From NCBI GenBank assembly GCA_002394125.1, contig DGSY01000041.1, positions 1 to 7,340 of the forward strand: DNA of 7,340 nucleotides, written 5' to 3'. Under the pieces are notes generated by a model. That model searched no databases. It was not told the DNA's origin and was given only the letters and a program-made list of their open reading frames with translations. This stretch comes from Ruminococcus sp. UBA4350. Its GTDB lineage: Bacteria; Bacillota; Clostridia; Oscillospirales; Ruminococcaceae. A program made the position numbers and the translations under genes. Shown here piece after piece: positions 1-5,917 of this stretch; position 1 is the stretch's first letter, and each line of letters opens with the position of its first letter.

Positions 1-588
1 ACGGAGATCGAGCGCATCGGCAGAGCAGCCTTTGAAGCGGCCATGAAACGCAGTAGGCGGCTGACGAGCGTCGATAAGGCAAATGTGCTGGAAACCTCGC
101 GCCTCTGGCGGAAAACCATGCATCAGCTCGCGGAATCATATCCGGAGGTCGCGTATCAGGATATGTTCGTCGATAATGCGGCGATGCAGCTTGTCCGGAA
201 TCCGCAGCAGTTTGATGTAATTGTGACATCGAATATGTTCGGTGATATTTTGTCCGATGAAGCCTCGCAGCTTACCGGCTCGATCGGTATGCTCGCTTCG
301 GCATCGCTCGGTAACGGCACACGCGGAATGTATGAGCCGATCCACGGCTCGGCACCGGATATTGCTGGACAGAATAAAGCGAATCCGATTGCTGAAATTC
401 TTTCCGCGGCTATGATGCTGCGCTATTCGTTCGGCCTTGCGGAGGAAGCGCAGTGCATTGAAAATGCAGTTGACCGCGTTCTCGCGGCAGGGTACCGCAC
501 GGCGGATCTGCTCGGCGAACAGAGCGGCACCCCGCTCTCCTGCACGGATATGGCACAAAAGATTCTTGATGCCATAGTGCGTGAATAA
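1..588 (+). CDS. leuB: 3-isopropylmalate dehydrogenase, C-terminal part (5' end outside window)
   Basis: LeuB oxidatively decarboxylates 3-isopropylmalate with NAD in leucine biosynthesis, in the cytoplasm. The reading frame is open from the first base, and 195 residues are present; the family is usually about 355-360, so roughly 160 N-terminal residues lie upstream. Family motifs are intact: SVDKANVLE with the catalytic Lys (fragment residue 26), VDNAAMQLV with a metal-binding Asp (58), NMFGDILSDEAS with the other two metal Asp residues (82 and 86), and the NAD-binding loop EPIHGSAPDIAG followed by ANP. The helix after it (AAMMLRYSFGL) is also typical of LeuB. Related isocitrate or tartrate dehydrogenases are less likely, because the VDNAAMQLV and ASASLG stretches match LeuB. 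The gene ends at TAA and is followed by a terminator, so it is the last gene of its transcript. It converges with the histidine kinase gene. Confidence 0.96.
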   Translation, partial: TEIERIGRAAFEAAMKRSRRLTSVDKANVLETSRLWRKTMHQLAESYPEVAYQDMFVDNAAMQLVRNPQQFDVIVTSNMFGDILSDEASQLTGSIGMLASASLGNGTRGMYEPIHGSAPDIAGQNKANPIAEILSAAMMLRYSFGLAEEAQCIENAVDRVLAAGYRTADLLGEQSGTPLSCTDMAQKILDAIVRE

Positions 589-620
589 ATGTGATCCATA
601 CAATCATATATACAAAACAA

Positions 621-665
621 TGCCCCCAAACGTTTCAGAACGCCTGGGGGCATTATAATTATTTT
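621..665. terminator. Bidirectional intrinsic terminator between leuB and the histidine kinase gene
   Basis: An 8-bp stem TGCCCCCA/TGGGGGCA (621-628 with 645-652) encloses a 2x2 internal mismatch, then a 4-bp CGTT/AACG stem with a TCAG loop. On the plus strand it is followed by a T-rich run (TTATAATTATTTT). On the minus strand the tail reads TTGTTTTGTATATA. It can therefore end both leuB and the convergent two-component operon. Confidence 0.88.
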
Positions 666-681
666 GCCGGACGGAATATAA

Positions 682-2601
682 TTACGGATGCAGCAGCGCC
701 GTGAATGTCACCAGCTGGTTTTCACTGCTAACGGAAATCGTTCCGCCAAGCTCATGCACAATGCTTTTGGCAATGCTCAGGCCGAGACCGGAGCCGTTCG
801 GACTGCCCTCGGTATCAACGCGATAGAAACGGTCGAACAGATGTGAGAGCTGTTCCGGCGGGATATCCTTTGCGGTATTTGCGACAGAAAGACGAATCTT
901 GTTCTGAGCATCTTTCGAGAGCGAGACCGTGATCTGCGCTTTCGGAACGGAGTGCAGCACGGCATTATCCAGCAGGATCGAAAGCAGCTGTTTGATATTG
1001 TCCTCCTCGGCGCGGATCGTCAGATTGCGCTGGATCACAGTATTCAGCGTTTTGCCGTTTTCATAGATGATCGGCTCAAAAACAAGGCACACATTGGAGA
1101 CTGCTTCACTGAGCTGAAGCGGCGCCGTCTGTTCGCGGCGTTCCTCCTTGCTATCCATGCGTGCGACCGAAAGCAGATTCGTAATGAGCTTTGACATTCG
1201 CATGGTTTCCGACTGAATATAGCTGAGCCACTTGCTCTGTCCCGCGACCGACTCCGCCGGATTCGCGAGAATGACCTCCGTATTCGCAGAGATGACGGCC
1301 AGCGGCGTTTTCAGTTCATGTGATGCATCTGCAACAAATTGCTTCTGCTTTTCCCATGCCGCAGCGACCGGTGTAACAGTCCAGTTCGCAAGCAATACGC
1401 TGATACCGAACATCATCAGCAGGCCGACTGCCGTAATCAGCACAAATATAAACAGCAGCTTGCTGAGCGTCGAAAGCTCCAGTGTCCGGTCTAGCAGTAC
1501 CAGACGGTAATTGCCGGATTCGTCCGGCTGATAGAGAAAACGGTAAGAGCTGTCACCGATTTCAACGGTACCCGCTTCGCGCCCGCGGCGATGAACTTCA
1601 TCGAGCGCATGGTGGATCGTTTTGAATCCGCCGTCCTCCTCTGCGGCTCTGTCGTTGCCGGCGTAGGCTTCGATATTGCCGTCGCCGTCGATCTGCGCCA
1701 TAAATGCATCCGGAACATATTCGCCCTCATGCACCGGAACGATCTGCGGCGGCTCGGTGCGCTTTTCCGTGTTGATCTGACCGGCAGCCGCGGGCGCAGC
1801 TGTTGTCTGTGTCGTCGGCGGCTCTGTGCTGCGCGGAGCTTTTGTGACGGGAGCAGCCTCCTGACGCGGCGGAACGGGTTCGGTCTCAGCGGGCGCAGTC
1901 GTGATTGCAGGTTTTGTCTCAGCGGGCTCCCGCTTCACGCGTCCGCCCTCATCGGGACGCGTCACACCGGTCACAGTCTGGCGCGGTTCGCGCTGCTGCG
2001 GCGGAGCGGTCTCCGCAGGATGCTGCTCATTCTGCGCAGGAATCCTCCCCTCCTCGCGTTTCTCAATGCGGTCATCATCGTCATCGACCGGGCGCTTTTG
2101 TTCCTCGTAATTTTTCCGGTCCTCCTTGTTCGGATCATCCTGCTGCTGATTTCCCTGCGCATTCGGATCCTGATTCTGACCTTGATTCCAGTTCGGATCC
2201 TGCCACGGCTGTGCCCACGGGTTCGCCCACGGATTCATCCACGGAAACATCCACGGCTGCTCCCACGGATTCGGCAGCTTCGAGGGATCAAAGCCCTCCC
2301 ACGGCTGCTGTCCGCCGTTCTGACCGCCGCCCTGCGCGTTTGGTTCGAAATTCAGCGGTATAACGTCTGATTCGCCGGAGGAATATGTATACGCCTGCGG
2401 CTCTGCTTCAGGCGGCCGCGGCGCAGGCTTTCCTCCGCCGGGGATCTCGCTCTGCTTCATCATTTCCTGCATCACTGCATAGGATGAAGCGATCTGCGAA
2501 TGATAGAGGAAACCGAACAGCACCGCAAGGCAGACGATCAGCGTACTGCTCAGTAAAGCCATATTCGTGATGAGGTATCTGCGCTTGAGCTTCTTGATCA
2601 C
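682..2601 (-). CDS. Membrane sensor histidine kinase with long Pro-rich outer region
   Basis: Sensor kinase of a two-component system, partner of the OmpR-type regulator just upstream. It has 639 residues. Membrane segments lie at about 13-33 and 382-406, with some 345 residues outside. This outer part has a Gly/Pro/Asn/Gln stretch (55-160) holding six tandem Pro-Trp repeats, an acidic run (172-177), a Pro/Thr/Glu/Ala-rich stretch (195-285), then a small folded-looking membrane-proximal domain (about 295-376) of a kind seen in clostridial kinases. No HAMP domain fits in the roughly 10 residues after the second membrane segment. The HisKA box FVADASHELKTPL gives phospho-acceptor His428. The ATPase part has the N box LLDNAVLHS (Asn546), F box LFDRFYRVD (about 588-595) and G2 box GSGLGLSI (603-610). 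The G1 box is degenerate (NTAKDI, 575-580). The start is GTG. The signal sensed cannot be told from sequence. Confidence 0.95.
   Translation of the reverse strand: MIKKLKRRYLITNMALLSSTLIVCLAVLFGFLYHSQIASSYAVMQEMMKQSEIPGGGKPAPRPPEAEPQAYTYSSGESDVIPLNFEPNAQGGGQNGGQQPWEGFDPSKLPNPWEQPWMFPWMNPWANPWAQPWQDPNWNQGQNQDPNAQGNQQQDDPNKEDRKNYEEQKRPVDDDDDRIEKREEGRIPAQNEQHPAETAPPQQREPRQTVTGVTRPDEGGRVKREPAETKPAITTAPAETEPVPPRQEAAPVTKAPRSTEPPTTQTTAAPAAAGQINTEKRTEPPQIVPVHEGEYVPDAFMAQIDGDGNIEAYAGNDRAAEEDGGFKTIHHALDEVHRRGREAGTVEIGDSSYRFLYQPDESGNYRLVLLDRTLELSTLSKLLFIFVLITAVGLLMMFGISVLLANWTVTPVAAAWEKQKQFVADASHELKTPLAVISANTEVILANPAESVAGQSKWLSYIQSETMRMSKLITNLLSVARMDSKEERREQTAPLQLSEAVSNVCLVFEPIIYENGKTLNTVIQRNLTIRAEEDNIKQLLSILLDNAVLHSVPKAQITVSLSKDAQNKIRLSVANTAKDIPPEQLSHLFDRFYRVDTEGSPNGSGLGLSIAKSIVHELGGTISVSSENQLVTFTALLHP
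2203..2274 (-). repeat. Six 12-bp tandem repeats coding for x-x-Pro-Trp in the kinase sensor region
   Basis: CCACGG on the plus strand (CCGTGG, Pro-Trp, in the gene) starts at 2203, 2215, 2227, 2239, 2251 and 2263, exactly 12 bases apart. The other six bases of each unit vary (for example GTTCGC, ATTCAT, CTGCTC). In the protein this gives Trp at residues 113, 117, 121, 125, 129 and 133, each preceded by Pro. A further isolated CCACGG at 2299 encodes Pro100-Trp101. Confidence 0.93.
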
Positions 2602-2609
2602 AGCACTCC

Positions 2610-2617
2610 CCTCCTTT
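2610..2617 (-). promoter_or_regulatory. Ribosome binding site that fixes the GTG start of the histidine kinase
   Basis: The minus strand reads AAAGGAGG, a near-perfect Shine-Dalgarno sequence, 8 bases before a GTG at 2601. No ATG sits at a suitable distance, and the protein from this GTG begins with a basic stretch and a membrane segment, as expected. The site lies within the 30-bp gap after the regulator stop codon. Confidence 0.85.
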
Positions 2618-2631
2618 CGCGCTGATAAAAA

Positions 2632-3309
2632 TTACTCCTTTTCTTCGAGGCAGTAGCCGACACCGCGCACGGTCTTGATCGCGACCTTTGATTTCATATG
2701 CGCGAGCTTCTTGCGCAGGAAACTGACATAGACCTCGACATTGTTGTTCTCGGCATCGGATTCATAGCCCCAGATCTTGTTGATCAGTGTTTCCTTTGAG
2801 AGAATCCGGCTGCCGTTCTTCAGAAACAGCTCCATCATGGAGAATTCCTTCAGTCCGAGCTTGAAAGAATTCTTGCCGCAGAATAGTTCATATGTAGAAA
2901 GATTGAGCGTCAGATCGCTCCATGTCAGCACATTCTCGAAAATGACATTCGCATTGCGCCGGTAGAGCGAACGGATCCGCGCAAGCAGTTCATCCGATGA
3001 AAACGGCTTTGTCATATAGTCATCCGCGCCGACGTCAAGACCTTTTACCTTATCGGAAACGGTGTCCTTTGCCGTCAGCAGCAGCACGGGCGTATTGAGC
3101 TTCTGCGCACGGATCTCGCGCAGCACATCCAGCCCGTTCATGCGCGGCAGCATGACATCCAGCACGATCATGTCATAGATGCCGGAGAGCGCATTGTCAA
3201 GCCCGGACTCGCCGTCATAGCAGGCATCTACAATATATTTGTTCTTGTGAAAGATCTGCACGAGCGCGTCAGACAGCGCGACCTCGTCCTCGACCAGCAG
3301 TATTCTCAT
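2632..3309 (-). CDS. OmpR/PhoB-family response regulator
   Basis: Cytoplasmic DNA-binding regulator, phosphorylated by the kinase encoded 30 bp downstream in the same operon. It has 225 residues, the normal length. Receiver domain 1-115: acidic pocket Glu7-Asp8, phospho-acceptor Asp51 (VLDVMLP), Thr79 (LLLTAKD), Tyr98 and Lys101 (MTKPF). The winged-helix DNA-binding domain spans about 128-222 (LGLKEFSMMELFL, then the recognition-helix region NNNVEVYVSFLRKKL, and the wing TVRGVGY). The start at 3309 gives the family-typical MRILLVEDE and has GGAAGG nine bases upstream. A longer frame to 3399 exists but would run through the promoter and adds no domain. The closest functional class (PhoB, VanR, WalR and others) cannot be settled here. 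The 11-bp-spaced repeat upstream is a candidate self-binding site. Confidence 0.96.
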   Translation of the reverse strand: MRILLVEDEVALSDALVQIFHKNKYIVDACYDGESGLDNALSGIYDMIVLDVMLPRMNGLDVLREIRAQKLNTPVLLLTAKDTVSDKVKGLDVGADDYMTKPFSSDELLARIRSLYRRNANVIFENVLTWSDLTLNLSTYELFCGKNSFKLGLKEFSMMELFLKNGSRILSKETLINKIWGYESDAENNNVEVYVSFLRKKLAHMKSKVAIKTVRGVGYCLEEKE

Positions 3310-3345
3310 ATTCATCATCCTTCCGAATGCAGTTTTCTCATTACT

Positions 3346-3374
3346 ATTATACAGGATTTCACGCAGAAATGCAA
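3346..3374 (-). promoter_or_regulatory. Promoter of the response regulator-kinase operon
   Basis: On the minus strand, TTGCAT (3374-3369) is followed by a 17-bp spacer and a perfect TATAAT (3351-3346). The expected transcription start is near 3339, giving a leader of about 30 bases before the ATG at 3309. The -10 is consensus, while the -35 matches only TTG, which suggests that an activator may help. Confidence 0.72.
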
Positions 3375-3378
3375 GCAC

Positions 3379-3395
3379 TTTCATCATTTTTTCAT
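3379..3395. promoter_or_regulatory. Candidate response-regulator operator: TTTCAT direct repeat, 11-bp period
   Basis: TTTCAT occurs at 3379-3384 and again at 3390-3395, start to start exactly 11 bp, about one helical turn. OmpR/PhoB-family regulators commonly bind tandem direct repeats of this spacing. The pair begins 4 bp upstream of the -35 of the regulator operon promoter and touches the -35 of the divergent amidase promoter. Assignment to this regulator is inference, and the half-site is AT-rich and short. Confidence 0.4.
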
Positions 3396-3422
3396 TCACA
3401 AAAGCCGCAAAAGTCGCATAAT
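3395..3422 (+). promoter_or_regulatory. Putative promoter of the amidase gene
   Basis: TTCACA (3395-3400, five of six consensus bases) is followed by a 16-bp spacer and CATAAT (3417-3422, five of six). An alternating AT run follows. The start would be near 3429, leaving a leader of about 28 bases. The spacer contains a 9-bp tandem direct repeat, AAAAGCCGC/AAAAGTCGC (3400-3417). Confidence 0.55.
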
Positions 3423-3456
3423 ATATATAAAAATTTCAGAAAGAGGTGCTTCTGCA

Positions 3457-4197
3457 ATGCCGACCGTATTTTTGAGCCCGTCCACACAGGAGTGGAATCC
3501 GTACATTACAGAGAACAAGAACGAGGAAATGGTGATGAACACGCTGGCCGAAGCAATGGAACCGTATCTGCGATCCAGCGGGATCGACTTCGTCCGGAAT
3601 GATCCGGCACGGAATGTCGCAGGAGCGATCGCAGATTCCAACGCGGGCAGCTTTGATGTTCATCTTGCGCTGCATTCCAATGCCGCGCCGGAGCAGTTCT
3701 CCGGAATGCTGCGCGGCATCGACATCTACTATGCGCCCTCGAGCTATCACAGCGAGCTGCTCGCAACAATCACCGCGAACAATCTCCAGCGCATCTACCC
3801 GCTGGAAAATCAGGTTGTCGCCCGCCCGACGAACAGTCTCGGCGAGGTGCTGCGCACAAAAGCCGTAGCCATTCTCGCGGAGCTTGGTTATCACGATAAC
3901 GCGGAGGATGCCCAGTGGCTGCTCGGTCATCTGGAACAGATCGCGCAGAATCTTGTGCTTTCCCTGACGGACTATTTCGGCATCCCCTACATCGCAGCGA
4001 CGGAACCGTTTTACGGCACTGTGCAGACCGAGGGCAGCCGCCTGAATCTCCGCAGCTATCCGGCGTTCTCCGGTCAGATCCTCACGCAGATCCCAGATGA
4101 TACGCAGCTCATTCTCTACGGCGAAACAGACGGCTGGTTTGTCACAAATTACGACGGGAGAACCGGCTATGTCAGCGGCGAATTCCTGAAATTATAA
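3457..4197 (+). CDS. Divergent N-acetylmuramoyl-L-alanine amidase (Amidase_3-like) with C-terminal SH3 domain
   Basis: Predicted cell-wall hydrolase cutting between MurNAc and the stem peptide. It has 246 residues. The Amidase_3-like fold spans about 1-180: FDVHLALHSNA contains the conserved zinc-ligand His73, and ILAELGYHDN contains the conserved Glu142. SLGEVLRT and LVLSLTDYFGIP are also family-like. A bacterial SH3 domain follows at about 185-246 (RLNLRSYPAFSG, ending GYVSGEFLKL), likely binding cell wall. At the N-terminus, where the family has DPGHGG with the first zinc His, this protein reads SPSTQEW, so that ligand is missing or replaced. No signal peptide or membrane segment is present. 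The start at 3457 is set by GAGGTG eight bases upstream; the longer frame from 3247 begins inside the divergent regulator gene and gains no leader. The stop interlocks with the stop of the convergent PBP gene. Confidence 0.85.
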   Translation: MPTVFLSPSTQEWNPYITENKNEEMVMNTLAEAMEPYLRSSGIDFVRNDPARNVAGAIADSNAGSFDVHLALHSNAAPEQFSGMLRGIDIYYAPSSYHSELLATITANNLQRIYPLENQVVARPTNSLGEVLRTKAVAILAELGYHDNAEDAQWLLGHLEQIAQNLVLSLTDYFGIPYIAATEPFYGTVQTEGSRLNLRSYPAFSGQILTQIPDDTQLILYGETDGWFVTNYDGRTGYVSGEFLKL

Positions 4198-5793
4198 GCA
4201 CTGCTCCGTGATCTGTTCGATGATCTCGCGAAAGACCGGCGCCGCAGACTGATTGCCGTAGCCGCCGTTTTCCGCAAAGACCGTGACTGCATAGACAGGA
4301 TGATTCACCGGAAAGAAGCCGGTCATCCAGCCGTGACAAAGCTCTGCGCCGTCTGCATCATAACGGCCGGTCTGCGCGGTCGAGGTCTTTCCGGCGGCTC
4401 TTGTATTCGCGGGCCTGCCGTTCGTTGTTGCAGATTTCTCAATGACATTGACCATCATGCGGCGCACCTTTGCAGCAGTCTCCGAGGACACGGCACGGTG
4501 CTGCTCACCGGTCTGCTCCGCGAGCGGCTTTTTTCCGTCCAGCGTATAACCGACCAGTAAATTCGGCGCAGAATAGATGCCGTCATTCGCAAAGCAGGCA
4601 GTCATCGCACAAATCTGCAAGGGCGTTGCGAGTAGCCTCCCCTGCCCGAAGCTGAGATTTGCTTTTTCCGCTTCGACCTGCAATTCCTTTACGGTTTGCA
4701 GATACCCCGCTGCGCCCTGCATCCCGTCCGCGAGGGGCATCGCCTGCCCGAAGCCAAGCTGTTCCGCCGTATCATGCATCGCTTCCGGCGTCAGCAGTGC
4801 GCTGAGTTCAATGAAATACGGATTGCAGGATTCGATCAGCGCTTTCTGCATATCGAGCATACCGTGACCTGCGAGCTTATGACAGCGGAAGCGCTGACCG
4901 TATACCGAAACTGCGCCCTCGCACTCGTACATATGCTTGACCGGAATCCCCTGCTCCAGTGCTGCGGATGCCGTCACCAGCTTGAATATCGAGCCGACAT
5001 TGTATGCGGAAAGTGCGCGGTTCAGAAACGGCGTATTCTCCGCGTCCATCGCCTCGCTGAGACGGTCAGGCTGATACACCGGCGTACTCGCACAGGCAAT
5101 GATATCGCCTGTATGAATATCCATGACGACCGCGGCGCCGGCATCTGCATTCATATTCCGCAGTGCGCACTCTGTGATCTCCTGAATGTTCGCATCCAGC
5201 GTTGTGACAATGCCGCCGCCTTCCTGTCCGCTGAGAATTACAGAGCGGTCTGCGCCTGCCAGTACCTCACCCGTCGCACTGACCGTAAACGTCACATCCG
5301 CAGAAGAATCACACCAGCGCAGCCAGTCCGCACAGGCAAGCTCCAGCCCGCTCACCGGCTCGCCGTTCTGACGGTAGCCGAGCAGATGCTGCGCGGGCAG
5401 CGCACCCTCAGGCGTGTCTGCGCCGTGCAGCACAGTGAGATTCTGACTGCTGCGCATCTCGTCATTGAGACAGCAGACAAACGGCGAATTGCTTTGCAGA
5501 TTCGCCTGCACGGATTCTCGGTCGCGGATCTTCGTAAATATGGATGCAAGTGTTTCCGGTGTCGGAACAACGACCGCACAGATCTTCGTGCCAGAATGAT
5601 TCAGCGGCTGCATATTCCTGTCATAGATCGTGCCGGTCGTCAGCGGCACATTCATATGATATTTGCCCTGCCTTACACTGACCGCAGCAGTGCTGTCTGT
5701 TTGCAGGATGCGGAAAAGCTGCACGATCATTCCGGTCATACAGAGCAGCAGCGCCGCTGCAAGGATCAGCAGGCGGATCGGTTCTTTGCGCAT
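4192..5793 (-). CDS. Class B penicillin-binding protein (peptidoglycan transpeptidase)
   Basis: Membrane-anchored D,D-transpeptidase that crosslinks peptidoglycan outside the cell. It has 533 residues. A single N-terminal membrane segment lies at about 7-28, then a short dimerisation-type region with the typical TGTIYDRNMQPL (53-64), then the transpeptidase domain (about 195-530). Active-site motifs are SIFK (nucleophile Ser268, Lys271), SCN (322-324) and KTS (469-471) where KTG is usual. The helix NLSFGQGRLLATPLQ is family-typical. There is no transglycosylase and no PASTA domain, so it belongs to class B, in the broad FtsI/SpoVD/PBP2 group; which one cannot be decided. There are fifteen Cys, including Cys291 and Cys304 flanking a CxG...C segment. 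The start at 5793 is preferred over 5817 because AAAGGGGG lies eight bases upstream of it. The gene looks monocistronic, after the terminator at 5852-5885. Confidence 0.93.
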   Translation of the reverse strand: MRKEPIRLLILAAALLLCMTGMIVQLFRILQTDSTAAVSVRQGKYHMNVPLTTGTIYDRNMQPLNHSGTKICAVVVPTPETLASIFTKIRDRESVQANLQSNSPFVCCLNDEMRSSQNLTVLHGADTPEGALPAQHLLGYRQNGEPVSGLELACADWLRWCDSSADVTFTVSATGEVLAGADRSVILSGQEGGGIVTTLDANIQEITECALRNMNADAGAAVVMDIHTGDIIACASTPVYQPDRLSEAMDAENTPFLNRALSAYNVGSIFKLVTASAALEQGIPVKHMYECEGAVSVYGQRFRCHKLAGHGMLDMQKALIESCNPYFIELSALLTPEAMHDTAEQLGFGQAMPLADGMQGAAGYLQTVKELQVEAEKANLSFGQGRLLATPLQICAMTACFANDGIYSAPNLLVGYTLDGKKPLAEQTGEQHRAVSSETAAKVRRMMVNVIEKSATTNGRPANTRAAGKTSTAQTGRYDADGAELCHGWMTGFFPVNHPVYAVTVFAENGGYGNQSAAPVFREIIEQITEQCL

Positions 5794-5801
5794 GACAGAT
5801 G

Positions 5802-5809
5802 CCCCCTTT
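5802..5809 (-). promoter_or_regulatory. Ribosome binding site deciding the PBP start
   Basis: The minus strand reads AAAGGGGG, eight bases before the ATG at 5793. The in-frame ATG at 5817 has no Shine-Dalgarno sequence upstream, and this site would lie within its reading frame. Confidence 0.7.
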
Positions 5810-5822
5810 CGGTTCATCTGTC

Positions 5823-5852
5823 AGTATGCGCATTTTTTATGAGAATATGCAA
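5823..5852 (-). promoter_or_regulatory. Possible promoter of the PBP gene (weak)
   Basis: On the minus strand TTGCAT (5852-5847), an 18-bp spacer and CATACT (5828-5823) form a weak sigma-A-like promoter starting near 5816. It sits directly after the upstream terminator, where a new promoter is needed. The match is poor (three and four of six bases). Confidence 0.3.
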
Positions 5853-5885
5853 AAAGACTGCGCCGTCCAAACAGCGCAGTCTTTT
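5852..5885 (-). terminator. Intrinsic terminator of the HU-DUF6465 operon
   Basis: A perfect 12-bp stem, AAAAGACTGCGC (5852-5863) with GCGCAGTCTTTT (5874-5885), has a 10-base loop. On the minus strand the stem ends in GTCTTTTTGC, giving the T tail. It lies 33 bp after the stop codon of the DUF6465-type gene and just before the PBP gene. Confidence 0.88.
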
Positions 5886-5917
5886 CTTATCGTATCTGAA
5901 ACAGTTCCAGCCGTATC

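Noticed and set aside
2203..2304. CRISPR-like or intergenic repeat array at the CCACGG units
   Set aside because: The period is 12 bp in frame with the kinase, with no spacers and a coherent Pro-Trp product, so it is a coding repeat.
1591..2370. Plus-strand open frame (259 codons) opposite the kinase linker
   Set aside because: It is a mirror of the GC-rich Pro/Thr/Glu coding stretch; the product is a low-complexity Arg/Leu string without domain or ribosome binding site.
3310..3399. N-terminal extension of the response regulator by 30 residues
   Set aside because: The extra codons run through a perfect TATAAT promoter, and the family-standard start MRILLVEDE has its own ribosome binding site.
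3247..3456. N-terminal extension of the amidase by 70 residues
   Set aside because: It begins inside the divergent regulator gene, crosses both promoters, and gives no signal peptide. ATG 3457 has a good ribosome binding site.
5794..5817. Alternative PBP start eight codons upstream
   Set aside because: It has no Shine-Dalgarno sequence, while the AAAGGGGG within that extension serves the ATG at 5793.
5831..5838. CATTTTTT shared between the PBP upstream region and the regulator control region (3385-3392)
   Set aside because: It is mainly a T run; the TTTCAT repeat itself is not present, so it does not support a common regulator site.
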